A stretch of DNA of 64,000 nucleotides from Candidatus Solirubrobacter pratensis (GTDB taxonomy: Bacteria; Actinomycetota; Thermoleophilia; Solirubrobacterales; Solirubrobacteraceae), in assembly GCF_000425945.1 (NCBI RefSeq), contig NZ_AUEK01000003.1:310001-374000 (forward strand). Direction: 5' to 3'. Each line of letters starts with the position of its first letter. Within the stretch, counting starts at the first letter, position 1. The position numbers were made by a program, and so were the translations under genes. This document shows, piece after piece, positions 40,846 to 49,971 of the stretch. The notes beneath the pieces are model-generated. The model saw only the letters and a list, made by a program, of their open reading frames with translations, made no database searches and was not told the origin of the DNA.

Positions 40846-42354
40846 GTGCCCGGTCCACTCCTGTCGAGCTCGCCGAAGAATCGCCCCCTGGGCGATTCGG
40901 CCGTGACGGCGCTCGCCGCTCCTTCGCGCGCGGTCGCGGGGAGCCGCTTCCCCGTCGCGGCCGAGCGCGCTGCTGCTGCCGTGGTGCTCGTCGCCGCGGT
41001 CGTCGTGTGGGCCGTCACGCGTACCTATCCCAACTACGACTCCTACTACCACCTCGTGTGGGGACGCGAGCTGCTGCACGGGGTCGCGCCGACGTTCGAG
41101 GCCTACGCCGCCCCGACCCAGCACCCGCTCTACGTCGCGCTGTGCGCCGTGCTCGGCGGGGTCTTCGGCGAGTCGGGCGACCGCGCGCTCGTGCTCGTCT
41201 GCCTGCTCTCGCACGGGCTCCTGGTGATCGGGACCTACCGGCTCGGCGCCGCCGTGTTCGGGCGCTGGAGCGGGCTGCTGGGGGCGCTGTTCGTCGGCGC
41301 GAGCGCGTCGTTGTTGCTCTACGCGGCGCGCGGCTACGTCGACTCGCCGTTCCTCGCCCTCGTCATCTGGGCGGCCGTCTTCGAGGCCGAGCGCGGCGCG
41401 GACCGCGGGCCGTGGCGGCCGCTCGTCCTGCTGCTGCTCGCGGGACTGCTGCGTCCCGAGGCGTGGGTCCTCGCCGGACTCGCATGGCTGTGGTGGCTCC
41501 CGCGCGAGCGGCGGCGAGTGCTGCTCACCGCGGGGGTGGCCTTCGCCCCGCTCGCGTGGGCGCTCGTCGACCTGCTCTCGACCGGCGACCCGCTGCACTC
41601 GCTGCACGCGACGTCGGAGCTCGCCGACGACCTCGGGCGCGTGCGCGGGGTCGGCCACGTCCCCGGCTCGTTCGCCTCGTTCGTGTCCTCGACGGTCCGT
41701 CCGCCGGTCGCCGCGCTCGCCTTGGCGGGCGCGATCCTCGCCTGGCGCGTGGCGGGATGGCGTGCGATCCGCGTGCCGCTGGCGCTGTTCGCGGCCGGCG
41801 TGATCACGTTCGTCGGGACCGGCGTCCTGGGCCTCTCGATCCTGCCCCGCTACCTGACGGTCCCGTCGGTGGCGCTGTGCGTCGTCGCCGGCTACGCGCT
41901 GGCCGGATTCACGGCGCTGGCGGCGGAGCACCCGTGGCGGCGGCTGTGGATGCGAGGGTCGGTCGCCGCCGCGGTCGCCGGCACGATCGGCCTCACGATC
42001 CTCGCGCCGTCGCTGACCAACGTGCGCGACGAGGTGCGCTTCATCCGCGCCACGCACGACAGCCTGATCGCGCTGCTCGACGACCCGAAGGTCGTCGCGG
42101 CGCGCCGCTGCGGCGCGCTGACGTTCCCGACCTACCGGCTGGTCCCGGATTCGCGCTGGCACCGCGACGGGCGGATCGGCGCCCGCAGCGCGCGCAGACG
42201 GGCGACCGGCGTCGAGGTCTTCGCGCTCACGCAGAAGGCGCTGCGCCGCTACGGCTTCGCCGCGGGCACCTCGCCACTCGTCAACCTTCCGGATCCGGGC
42301 TACGCACCGCTTGCGCGGCACGGGCTGCTGAGTGCGTACTCGCGCTGCCGATGA
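40846..42354 (+). CDS. GT39-like membrane glycosyltransferase
   Basis: A 502-residue protein with about ten membrane helices after a 45-residue cytoplasmic start. The first extracytoplasmic loop carries YPNYDSYYHLVWGRELLHGVAPTFEAYAAPTQHPLYVALC, with the acidic Asp expected at the active site of GT-C (PMT/ArnT-like) enzymes that use lipid-linked sugars. The GTG 40846 start is uncertain; later starts would shorten only the soluble tail. Its last 74 bases overlap the end of the convergent gene at 42281. Confidence 0.78.
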   Translation: MPGPLLSSSPKNRPLGDSAVTALAAPSRAVAGSRFPVAAERAAAAVVLVAAVVVWAVTRTYPNYDSYYHLVWGRELLHGVAPTFEAYAAPTQHPLYVALCAVLGGVFGESGDRALVLVCLLSHGLLVIGTYRLGAAVFGRWSGLLGALFVGASASLLLYAARGYVDSPFLALVIWAAVFEAERGADRGPWRPLVLLLLAGLLRPEAWVLAGLAWLWWLPRERRRVLLTAGVAFAPLAWALVDLLSTGDPLHSLHATSELADDLGRVRGVGHVPGSFASFVSSTVRPPVAALALAGAILAWRVAGWRAIRVPLALFAAGVITFVGTGVLGLSILPRYLTVPSVALCVVAGYALAGFTALAAEHPWRRLWMRGSVAAAVAGTIGLTILAPSLTNVRDEVRFIRATHDSLIALLDDPKVVAARRCGALTFPTYRLVPDSRWHRDGRIGARSARRRATGVEVFALTQKALRRYGFAAGTSPLVNLPDPGYAPLARHGLLSAYSRCR

Positions 42355-43513
42355 CCTCGACACGTTCGGAGCCGAGCCGCCCCGACTCGATCCCCAGCGC
42401 CTCCATCCGCTCCCACAGCGGCGTGTTCTGGGCGTGCGCGGTCTGGGCGAGCGCCCATTCGCGCAGGCCGGCGTCCGGTCTCGTCCGCGCGCCCGCCTGA
42501 GCGCGCAGCGCGGCGATCCACGCCTCCGGCGTGTCGACCGTGATCACGGCGCGGCCCCAGGTCGCGACGCCCGCCAGCGGAGGCGAGATCGTGCGGCGCC
42601 CGAGCCGTGCGTACTTGAGGATCCGGTAGGGCAGCGCGGTCTCGTTGAACTCCGAGCGCTCGAACGGCACGATGCCGACGTCCGCGCAGGCGATCAGCCG
42701 CGCCGCCTCCTCGTCGGAGCGGCGGCCGAGCCAGACGAGGTTCGGCGCCTCCCGGCACGCGCGGAAGCCGGGATCGGCGCCTGACTCGTCCTCGTGCCAC
42801 TCGCCGATCAGCAGCAGCACGAGCTCCGGCATCCCCTCGGCGATCGCGCGCAACAGCGCCCAGTCGGTGCGATGGCCGAGGTGGCCGAGCGAGACGGCGA
42901 CGACCGTCGCGCCGGGATCGGGCGCCGGGAACGTGTCGGCGGCGAGCGGGACCAGCACCGCCTCGCGGCCCTCCTCGCGCTCGAGCTCGCCGAGCGCGTC
43001 GGAGACCACGATCGTCAGCGCGGAGCGATGGACGGCGCTGTCGTGCAGCTCCTCGAGGCGCTCGCGGCGGCGCCTGGAGGCGTCGTAGGCGACCTCGTAG
43101 CGGTCCCAGCGCCAGTACCACAGCTCGGCATCCGGGTGCTCGGAGATCAGCGCGCGCGCGAGCGGGTACTGCAGCGGGTGGAAGATCACGATCGCGGCCG
43201 GCCTTCCCGGCAGCTTGAGGCGGCGCGCCTGCGTCGCCGCGAGCCCGTCGGCGACGGCGGCCGGAAGGCGCAGGTAGGCGCCGTACGGGACGCGCGCGGG
43301 CTCGATCGCGACCACGCCGGGCGCGGTCAGGAGATCCTCGGCCTGGTCGCGCAGGATGAACTCCTCGAGCTCGCGCGGGAGCAGCAGGACGCACAGCGGG
43401 GGCGGGTCGCCGCCGGCCTTGGCCGCGCGCGCCGCCAGGCCGCGCAGGCCGTAGGGGCTCGCCCCAGGGCGCTCGCCCGTCCTCCATCCGTAACCGCCGC
43501 CTGGATCGGTCAT
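42281..43513 (-). CDS. Glycosyltransferase, GT-B (family 4-like)
   Basis: A 410-residue protein. The N-terminal half binds an acceptor (LCVLLLPRELEEFILRDQ, IVIFHPLQYPLA, LWYWRWDRYEVAYD); the C-terminal half has AVSLGHLGHRTDWALLRAIAEGMPELVLLLIGEW, NLVWLGRRSDEEAARLIACADVGIVPF and a FNETALPYRILKYARLGRRTI motif, as in GT4 enzymes and TuaH-like transferases. ATG 43513 is preferred to GTG 43525. The C-terminal 25 residues overlap the convergent GT39-like gene, an unusually long tail-to-tail overlap. Confidence 0.8.
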   Translation of the reverse strand: MTDPGGGYGWRTGERPGASPYGLRGLAARAAKAGGDPPPLCVLLLPRELEEFILRDQAEDLLTAPGVVAIEPARVPYGAYLRLPAAVADGLAATQARRLKLPGRPAAIVIFHPLQYPLARALISEHPDAELWYWRWDRYEVAYDASRRRRERLEELHDSAVHRSALTIVVSDALGELEREEGREAVLVPLAADTFPAPDPGATVVAVSLGHLGHRTDWALLRAIAEGMPELVLLLIGEWHEDESGADPGFRACREAPNLVWLGRRSDEEAARLIACADVGIVPFERSEFNETALPYRILKYARLGRRTISPPLAGVATWGRAVITVDTPEAWIAALRAQAGARTRPDAGLREWALAQTAHAQNTPLWERMEALGIESGRLGSERVEVIGSASTHSAARAAQAVRSPDPEG

Positions 43514-43621
43514 CGCCCGTCCCACGCTACCGCGCGCGTTCGCGCGGCATCGCGATCCCGTGCCGCCCGGTCGAGCTCGCGCACATCGCGTCGGCCTGGT
43601 GAGGCGCTAGCTTCATCGGCT

Positions 43622-45103
43622 GTGACCGGCTACCTGAAGCGCCTGCTCACGACGGGCGCCGCATACCAGGTCGCCGACGCGGTCTCGAAGCTGATCGCGC
43701 TCGCGCTGCTGCCGGTCTACACGAACCACCTGCGCCCGCAGGACTACGGCACCGCCGAGCTGCTGCTCACCACGATCATCCTCGTCTCGATCATCGTGCG
43801 GGCGGGGCTGGGCGAGGCGCTCGTCCGCTTCCACTTCCTCGACGCCGACCCGGAGCGCCGGCGCCGGCTCGCGCGCACGGCGACGGGCTCGCTCTTCATC
43901 CTCACGACGCTCGCCGCCGGGGCGGCCGCGCTCGCCGCCGCCCCGCTCTCCAAGGCGCTGCTCGGGGCGTCGCACCCCGACGAGCTGCGCGCCGCCGCGC
44001 TCGGGCTGTGGGCGTTCACCAACCTCGAGCTCGCGTACGCACTGCTGCGCGTGGAGGAGCGCGCGCGCGCCTTCGCCGCGGCGTCGCTGGCCAACGTCCT
44101 CCTCACCGTCGCGCTCACCGTCTACCTCGTGGTGGTCCGCGAGCAGGGCGCGCTCGGGCTCCTGCTCGGCAACTACATCGCGTCCGCCGCCGTCGTCATC
44201 GGGCTGTGGATCGCCCAGCGCGACGCGTTCGGGCTGCGCCCCGGCGGCATCGACCGGGCGCAGCTCGGCCCGATGCTGCGCTTCGGGCTGCCGACCGTCC
44301 CGGCGGAGGTCTCCGTCTTCGCCCTGTTCTTCGTCGACCGCCTGTGGCTGTATCGCTTCGAGAGCGAGGACGCCGCCGGCCTGTACTCGCTGTCGGTCAA
44401 GCTGGCGGGCGTCGTCGTGTTCACCGTGCGCGCGTTCCAGTACGCCTGGCCGCCGCTGGCGTACTCGATCGAGAGCGACGAGGAGGCCGCTCGCGTGTAC
44501 GCCCGGATCACGACCTACTACGTCCTCTTCACGGGGCTCGTCGTGGCCGGGCTCGCCCTGCTCGGCCGCTGGCTGGTGCGGATCTTCGCCGCCCCGAGCT
44601 ACTTCGCGGCCCACGAGGCGCTGACGTGGGTCGCGCTCGGGTGGGCGCTCTACGGCCTCTTCCTCGTCCTCGTCGCGATGGCGGGCCGCGCGCGGGTCAC
44701 GGTCCGCAACGCGCCCGCGGCGCTCTGCGGGCTGGTCGTCAACATCGCGCTGCTGGCGGCGCTCGTCCCGCCGCTCGGGATCGCCGGCGCGGGCCTCGCG
44801 CTCGTCGGTGCCTACGTCGTGATGCTCGTCGCGATGTGGCTGCTCACGCGCGGCCTCTTCCAGGTCGCATTCGAGTGGGCGCGGCTGGCGCTCGTCGTGG
44901 CGGTCGCGGGCGGGCTGACGACCGTGGGCGAGCTGCTGCTGCCCGACACGGGCGCGACGGGCTTCGTCACGCGCGCGCTCGTGCTGGCGGCGATCGTCCC
45001 CGCGCTGTGGGGCGCGGGCTTCTTCCGCGCCGGCGAGGTCGCGGCCGCCCGTGGCCTGCTCAGGCGGACCCGTCCGGCGGCGGCCGCATCAGGCGGCGGT
45101 TGA
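43622..45103 (+). CDS. Polysaccharide flippase (Wzx/MOP superfamily)
   Basis: A 493-residue protein with about 12-14 membrane helices. The N-terminus GYLKRLLTTGAAYQVADAVSKLIALALLPVYTNHLRPQDYGTAELLLT is a classic Polysacc_synt/MatE start. It would flip the lipid-linked repeat unit to the outer face before polymerisation. GTG 43622 is chosen because the family begins here; the frame stays open far upstream only because of the high GC content. The last 44 bases overlap the convergent GT2 gene. Confidence 0.9.
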   Translation: MTGYLKRLLTTGAAYQVADAVSKLIALALLPVYTNHLRPQDYGTAELLLTTIILVSIIVRAGLGEALVRFHFLDADPERRRRLARTATGSLFILTTLAAGAAALAAAPLSKALLGASHPDELRAAALGLWAFTNLELAYALLRVEERARAFAAASLANVLLTVALTVYLVVVREQGALGLLLGNYIASAAVVIGLWIAQRDAFGLRPGGIDRAQLGPMLRFGLPTVPAEVSVFALFFVDRLWLYRFESEDAAGLYSLSVKLAGVVVFTVRAFQYAWPPLAYSIESDEEAARVYARITTYYVLFTGLVVAGLALLGRWLVRIFAAPSYFAAHEALTWVALGWALYGLFLVLVAMAGRARVTVRNAPAALCGLVVNIALLAALVPPLGIAGAGLALVGAYVVMLVAMWLLTRGLFQVAFEWARLALVVAVAGGLTTVGELLLPDTGATGFVTRALVLAAIVPALWGAGFFRAGEVAAARGLLRRTRPAAAASGGG

Positions 45104-46016
45104 ACTCCTCCGCCGCCTCGGCGAGTCCCTCGCCGCGGCGCGGGAACAGCGTCGCGCCGACGTGCTTGGCGTAGCGCTTGGCGTCGTGTCCGGGCAGGAG
45201 CAGCGCGCCGGCCGCGCGCACGGCGTAGGTCCAGGCGGTGAGCCAGCGCACCAGCGCGGCCGAGACCGCGGTGTGGTGCTTGCGCATGTAGCGATCGCGG
45301 TTGCGCGAGAACTCGACGATCCGCCGCGCCGGCACGCTGCCGGTGACGAGCTGCTCGTGATGGACCGCGCGCGCCTCGGGGACGTAGAGCGTGTGCCAGC
45401 CGGCGTCGGCGAGCCGGCGGCAGAAGTCGACCTCGTCGGAGTAGACGAAGAAGGCAGGATCGAAGTAGCCGACCTCCGCCGCCGCGGCGCGCCGGACGAG
45501 CAGCGCGGCGGACTGGCTCCAGTCGACGCGGCGAACGGCGTCGCCGCGGCTCTGGACCACGAGCCGGCGGTGCAGGCACAACGCGGTCAGCAGCGCGCTC
45601 CACGGGGAGGGGAAGCGCCACGCCGACGGCTGCTGCACGCCGTCGGGGCGCACGAGCATGGCGCCCGCCGCGCCGGCCTGCTCGTCGGCCGCGAGCGCGG
45701 CGTGCAGCGCGACCGTGGCGCCGGGCTCCAGCTCGGAGTCCTCGTTGAGCAGCAGGCAGAACCTGCCGCGCGCGCGCCGCAGCAGCGCCGAGTCGTTCTC
45801 GGACTTGCCCCGGCGCTCTCGGAGCGCGATCACCTCCGTCGTCACCGGGTGGCGCGCCGCGGCCTCGGCCGATCCGTCCTCGGAGGCGTTGTCGAGCACC
45901 AGCACCTCGGTCTCGAAGTCGACCGTCGCGAGCTCGCGCGCGATCGCATCGAGGCAATAGCGCAGGAGTCCGCGCTGCTCGGTGTTCACGACGCAGAAGC
46001 TCAGCTCGACGGGCAC
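45060..46016 (-). CDS. Glycosyltransferase family 2 (rhamnosyltransferase-like)
   Basis: A 318-residue GT2 protein: ELSFCVVNTEQRGLLRYCLDAIAREL, VLVLDNASEDGSAEAA, LLLNEDSELEPGAT at the metal-binding site, SAALLVRRAAAAEVGYFDPAFFVYSDEVDFCRRLADAGW. This pattern matches the WbbL/rhamnosyltransferase group. The C-terminal 60 residues hold a hydrophobic stretch (about 245-262) that may sit on the membrane. GTG 46016 is the start; a divergent glycosyltransferase gene starts at 46144, with a 127-base gap between that holds no clear regulatory motif. Confidence 0.88.
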   Translation of the reverse strand: MPVELSFCVVNTEQRGLLRYCLDAIARELATVDFETEVLVLDNASEDGSAEAAARHPVTTEVIALRERRGKSENDSALLRRARGRFCLLLNEDSELEPGATVALHAALAADEQAGAAGAMLVRPDGVQQPSAWRFPSPWSALLTALCLHRRLVVQSRGDAVRRVDWSQSAALLVRRAAAAEVGYFDPAFFVYSDEVDFCRRLADAGWHTLYVPEARAVHHEQLVTGSVPARRIVEFSRNRDRYMRKHHTAVSAALVRWLTAWTYAVRAAGALLLPGHDAKRYAKHVGATLFPRRGEGLAEAAEEFNRRLMRPPPDGSA

Positions 46017-46143
46017 GGCCCTGCATACTGCCCTGCGCGCCGGTCAACTGGCGCGCGGCTGCGGCCAGCCGGCCCGGTTTCGCGGGTTCGACCACGCCGG
46101 CATCGACGCGCCCGCCCGGCTCGCGCCGACCATACTCATCGCC

Positions 46144-47217
46144 GTGCGCGTCCACCTGGTCGACCCGGCGGCCTTCACGCCGCCCTACGACCGGGCGCTC
46201 GCGGCGGCGCTCGCCGGGCGGGGCGCGGACGTCGAGCTGTGGACGAGCGCGTTCGGCTACGGCGACGTGCCGGATGCGCCCGGCGTGCGTATGCGGGAGG
46301 CGTTCTACCGCTGGGCGCCGGGGCGCGGCCGCCGCGGCGCCCGGCTCGCGCAGCACGTGCCGGACATGCTGCGCTACGCCCGGGCGGCGCGGGCGGCCGA
46401 TGTCGTGCACTTCCAGTGGCTGCCGGTCCAGCATCTCGACGGGCTGCTGCTCCCGCGCGTGCACCCGCGGCTGCTGACCGCGCACGACGTGCTGCCGCGC
46501 GAGCCGCGCCCCGGACAGCTCGCCGGGCAGCGGCGGCTGTACGAGCGCATGGACGCGATCGTCGTGCACTCCGAGCACGGCGCCGCCCGCCTGCGCGACG
46601 AGCTGCGGCTCGACCCCGCGCGCATCCACGTGATCCCGCACGGCCCGCTGACCGACCTGACGCGCCAGTCCGACGGCGCGGCTCCGCCGCCGGAGCTGCG
46701 GCGGGGGGACGGACCCGTGGTCCTGTTCTTCGGTCTCATCCGCCCGTACAAGGGCGTCGACGTGCTGCTCGACGCCTGGGGCCGCGCGGAGCGCCCGCCC
46801 GGCGCCCGCCTGTGGATCGCCGGCATGCCGCGGATGCCGATCTCGATCGACGCGCCCGACGCCGACGCGGCCCTGCGCTTCGTCTCCGGCGCCGAGCTGG
46901 CGGGCGCCTTCCGGGCCGCCGACCTCGTCGTCCTCCCCTACCGGGAGATCGACCAGTCCGGCGTCCTGTACACGGCGCTCGCGTTCGGCAAGCCGCTGCT
47001 CCTCAGCGCGGTCGGCGGCTTCCCCGAGGTCGCTGCGAGCGGCGCGGCCGAGTTGGTCCCGCCCGGGGACGCCGCGGCGCTCGCGGACGCGCTCAGCGCG
47101 CTGCTCGGCGATCCGGCGAAGCTCGCGCGCATGGCCGCGGCGACGGCGAGCGCCGCGCCGTCGTGGGACGCGATCGCGCGCCGGACGCTCGAGCTCTATG
47201 AGGCCCTGCGGGCGTAG
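46144..47217 (+). CDS. Glycosyltransferase family 4
   Basis: A 357-residue GT-B enzyme: MRVHLVDPAAFTPPYDRALAAALAGRGADVELWTSAF at the N-terminus, VHFQWLPVQHLD and LLTAHDVLPREP in the acceptor half, and VIPHGPLTDL, VVLFFGLIRPYKGVDVLLDAWGR, LVVLPYREIDQSGVLYTALAFGKPLLLSAVGGFPEV in the nucleotide-sugar half, with the E/Q-containing EX7E-like region. GTG 46144 matches the family start; an earlier in-frame start at 45982 would run into the divergent promoter area. The next gene follows after 10 bases. Confidence 0.9.
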   Translation: MRVHLVDPAAFTPPYDRALAAALAGRGADVELWTSAFGYGDVPDAPGVRMREAFYRWAPGRGRRGARLAQHVPDMLRYARAARAADVVHFQWLPVQHLDGLLLPRVHPRLLTAHDVLPREPRPGQLAGQRRLYERMDAIVVHSEHGAARLRDELRLDPARIHVIPHGPLTDLTRQSDGAAPPPELRRGDGPVVLFFGLIRPYKGVDVLLDAWGRAERPPGARLWIAGMPRMPISIDAPDADAALRFVSGAELAGAFRAADLVVLPYREIDQSGVLYTALAFGKPLLLSAVGGFPEVAASGAAELVPPGDAAALADALSALLGDPAKLARMAAATASAAPSWDAIARRTLELYEALRA

Positions 47218-47227
47218 ACCTGCCAGC

Positions 47228-48361
47228 ATGGCCGCCGCCGTGCGGCCGCTGTTCTGGATCTCGACGTCTCTGCTCGCCTGGACGCAGGCGCTCTACGCGC
47301 CGGCGCTCGCCGCCCTGCGCCGCGCAACGGGCTCCCCGCCGCCTGCGCCCCGCGCCGCGTTGCCCGTGCCGGCGCCGCGGGTCTCGCTGATCGTCGCCGC
47401 GTATCGCGAGGAGGCGGTGATCGCCGCCAAGGTCGCCAACGCGCTCGCGCTCGACTACCCACGCGAGCGGCTCGAGCTGATCGTGGCCGTCGACGGCGGC
47501 GGCGACGCGACGGCCGAGCGCGCCCGCGCGGCCGGCGCCGATCTCGTGCTCGAGCTGCCGCGCGGCGGGAAGATCCGCGCGCAGGACGCCGCCGTGCGCG
47601 CCGCCGCGGGCGAGATCGTCGCGTTCTCGGACGCCAACGCGCTGTGGGAGCCCGACGCGCTGGCGAAGCTCGCCGCCGTGTTCGGTGACCCGCGCGTCGG
47701 CTACGTCTGCGGCCAGGTGCGCTTCGTCAACGACGCCGGCACCAACCAGGAGGGGCTGTACTGGCGCTACGAGATGTGGCTGCGCGAGCAGGAGTCGGCG
47801 CTGGCGTCGGTCACCGGCGGCAACGGCGCGATCTACGCCGTGCGCCGGGAGGCCTACGTCGAGGTCGACCCGATCATGGGCCACGACCTGAGCTTCCCGT
47901 TCCGGATGGTCAAGAACGGCTGGCGCGCGGTCTATGAGCCGCAGGCGCGCGCGACCGAGAAGATGGTCCCGTCGATCGAGGGCGAGTGGGCGCGCAAGCG
48001 GCGCATGATGTCCCACGGCTGGCCGATCGTCGTCAAAGGCGGCCTGCTCGACCCGCGCGGCTACTCGCCGCTGTACGCGCTGATGATCGCCAGCCACCGC
48101 CTGCTGCGCTACGGCACGCCGCTGCTGCATGTGCTCGCGGCCGCCGCGACGCTCGCGCTGTTGCCGCGCGGCCGCGTCTACGCGCTCGCCGCAGCGGCCC
48201 AGGCCGCGCTGCTCGCGGCCGCTTTCACACCTGTCAAGGCACGCCCGTTCCTCGTGGCCCGGTACTACGTGCTCACGACCGCCGCGCTCGCCGCCGGCCT
48301 GTACGACTGGCTGCGCCACGGCACCGAGGCGGGCTGGGAAGCGCCGGAGGGGACGCGGTGA
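47228..48361 (+). CDS. Membrane glycosyltransferase family 2
   Basis: A 377-residue protein with an N-terminal membrane helix (residues 6-26), a GT2 domain (SLIVAAYREEAVIAAKVANALALDYPRERLELIVAVDGGGD, FSDANALWEPDAL, TGGNGAIYAVRREAYVEVDPIMGHDLSFPFRMVKNG) and C-terminal helices at about 290-350. The EVDPIMGHDLSFPFR segment followed by KRRMMSHGW is the QxxRW-like region of processive or membrane-bound synthases. It overlaps the sugar-phosphate transferase gene (GTGA). Confidence 0.87.
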   Translation: MAAAVRPLFWISTSLLAWTQALYAPALAALRRATGSPPPAPRAALPVPAPRVSLIVAAYREEAVIAAKVANALALDYPRERLELIVAVDGGGDATAERARAAGADLVLELPRGGKIRAQDAAVRAAAGEIVAFSDANALWEPDALAKLAAVFGDPRVGYVCGQVRFVNDAGTNQEGLYWRYEMWLREQESALASVTGGNGAIYAVRREAYVEVDPIMGHDLSFPFRMVKNGWRAVYEPQARATEKMVPSIEGEWARKRRMMSHGWPIVVKGGLLDPRGYSPLYALMIASHRLLRYGTPLLHVLAAAATLALLPRGRVYALAAAAQAALLAAAFTPVKARPFLVARYYVLTTAALAAGLYDWLRHGTEAGWEAPEGTR

Positions 48362-49017
48362 CGAATCCCTACCTGCACTCGCGCCGCAAGCGCGCGCTGG
48401 ACCTCGCGGTCGCCGGCACGCTCGCCGTCGTCTCGGCGCCGGTCGTGGCGCTCGCCGCCGCGATCGTCCGGCTCGAGTCGCACGGGCACCCGATCTACCG
48501 CCAGCGCCGCGTCGGCTATCGCGGGCATCAGTTCGAGGTCTACAAGCTGCGAACGATGGTCTCCGGCGCCGAGCACATGGGCGCGGGACTGGCGATCGAC
48601 GAGGGCGACAGCCGCATCACGCGCGTCGGCGCGCTCCTGCGGCGCACCTCCATCGACGAGCTGCCGAACCTCGTCAACGTGTTGCGCGGCGAGATGTCGC
48701 TCGTCGGGCCGCGGCCGACGCTCCAGGTGCAGGTCGACCGGTACACCGACCGCCAGCGGCGGCGGCTCGACGCGCGTCCGGGGCTGACGGGCTGGGCGCA
48801 GGTCAACGGCCGGGCGTCGCTGCCGTGGCCCGAGCGCATCGAGCTCGACATCTGGTACCTCGAGCACGCGTCGCTGCGGCTCGACCTGCGCATCCTCGTC
48901 CTCAGCGCCCGCATGGCGATCACCGGCCACGGGCTCTACCGCGGCGAGACAGGCGGATGGCAGTCGAATCCCCCGGCGGGCGATTCTCCACGGAGCTCCG
49001 CCGGTGGGAGCGAGTGA
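48358..49017 (+). CDS. Initiating sugar-phosphate transferase (WcaJ/PglC type)
   Basis: A 219-residue bacterial sugar transferase. One N-terminal membrane helix (about 12-38) precedes the catalytic core: HPIYRQRRVGYRGHQFEVYKLRTMV, GDSRITRVGALLRRTSIDELPNLVNVLRGEMSLVGPRPTL, RLDARPGLTGWAQVNGR and WYLEHASLRLDLRIL. It transfers a sugar phosphate to undecaprenyl phosphate, the first step of the polymer repeat unit. GTG 48358 overlaps the previous stop. It closes the polysaccharide locus. Confidence 0.94.
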   Translation: MTNPYLHSRRKRALDLAVAGTLAVVSAPVVALAAAIVRLESHGHPIYRQRRVGYRGHQFEVYKLRTMVSGAEHMGAGLAIDEGDSRITRVGALLRRTSIDELPNLVNVLRGEMSLVGPRPTLQVQVDRYTDRQRRRLDARPGLTGWAQVNGRASLPWPERIELDIWYLEHASLRLDLRILVLSARMAITGHGLYRGETGGWQSNPPAGDSPRSSAGGSE

Positions 49018-49020
49018 CCG

Positions 49021-49722
49021 CTAGGGGACGATCTCGGGACCCTTGTCGATGTAGGACTCGCGGAACGCCCGCAGCGCGTCGAACACCTTCGGGTTCATGG
49101 TCGTGCAGCCGACGAGGTGCCCCCAGGCGGTCGCGGCGACGGCGTAGGGCATGTTCGTCGTGTTCTCGAACAGCAGCATGTGGTAGCCGCTGCTGGACTG
49201 GTTGAACAGCGTGCGCAGCTGCTTGACCGTCTGGTCCGACGAGCCCTTCTTGTACTGCAGCTCGATCCGGCCGTGCTCGAGCGGATGCACGAGCATGCCG
49301 AGCCGCGGCGTGTCGCCGGGGTTGTACTCGCCGTCCTGGTACCAGGTCGGGTTGTGGTTGCCAGACGTCGGCGGGTTGGTCTTGTAGTCCGACGGCTTGA
49401 AGGCCTTGTCCTCATGCGTGTTGCCCTCGATCGGGGCGTCCTTGAGCTCGCAGCTCGCGGCGGCCGCCGCCTTCTTGAGGTCGGTCTCCTTCACGCCGGG
49501 GATGTCCGCGCCCCCGGTCGGCGGATCGCTCGGGGACCCCGAGCCGCCGCCGGTGAAGGCGCCGGCCGCGAGCGCGGCCACGCCGGCGATCACCAGCACC
49601 GAGAGCAGGCCGCCGAAGACGTACTGGAGCCGCTTGCGGCGCGACTGCGTCGCCCGCTCGGCCTGCTCGCGCTCCTCGCGCTCGCGGCGGCGGCGCTCCT
49701 TTTCTTCCTGGCGGCTCGACAT
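49021..49722 (-). CDS. DUF3105 family membrane-anchored protein
   Basis: A 233-residue protein: a strongly charged N-terminus (QEEKERRRREREEREQAER), a membrane helix at about 40-60, a Gly/Ser-rich linker and then a DUF3105 domain of about 140 residues with HEDKAFKPSDYKTNPPTSGNHNP, YQDGEYNPGDTPRLGMLVHPLEHGRIELQY and AWGHLVGC. The conserved His and Asp residues suggest metal binding, but the family has no known function. ATG 49722 is the natural start; a longer frame to 49815 adds residues unlike the family. Confidence 0.83.
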   Translation of the reverse strand: MSSRQEEKERRRREREEREQAERATQSRRKRLQYVFGGLLSVLVIAGVAALAAGAFTGGGSGSPSDPPTGGADIPGVKETDLKKAAAAASCELKDAPIEGNTHEDKAFKPSDYKTNPPTSGNHNPTWYQDGEYNPGDTPRLGMLVHPLEHGRIELQYKKGSSDQTVKQLRTLFNQSSSGYHMLLFENTTNMPYAVAATAWGHLVGCTTMNPKVFDALRAFRESYIDKGPEIVP

Positions 49723-49971
49723 GAGACGCGTGAGGGTAGCGGTCCAGGGGCCGTTTAGGACGCGCGCGTCCGCATGCGCGTGAGGCTCCTGGCCCAGCAC
49801 GCTTCTGGCGATCACGCTCGATCACCGGGACGGGCGAGTTCGCGCGCAACCGATCATCGCCGCGCGCACAGGACCGGATCGATCACGCGGCCTCGCGAAC
49901 CGGGCAGGCAGACCAGCCGCCGGCCGTCGAGGGTGAAGGTCGGCACAGCGGGCGATCGTAGGCTGTCGGGC

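Noticed and set aside
38734-42363. A 1209-codon open frame on the minus strand
   Set aside because: It is a shadow of the polymerase and GT39-like genes, with low-complexity Arg/Glu/Gln sequence and no recognisable motif.
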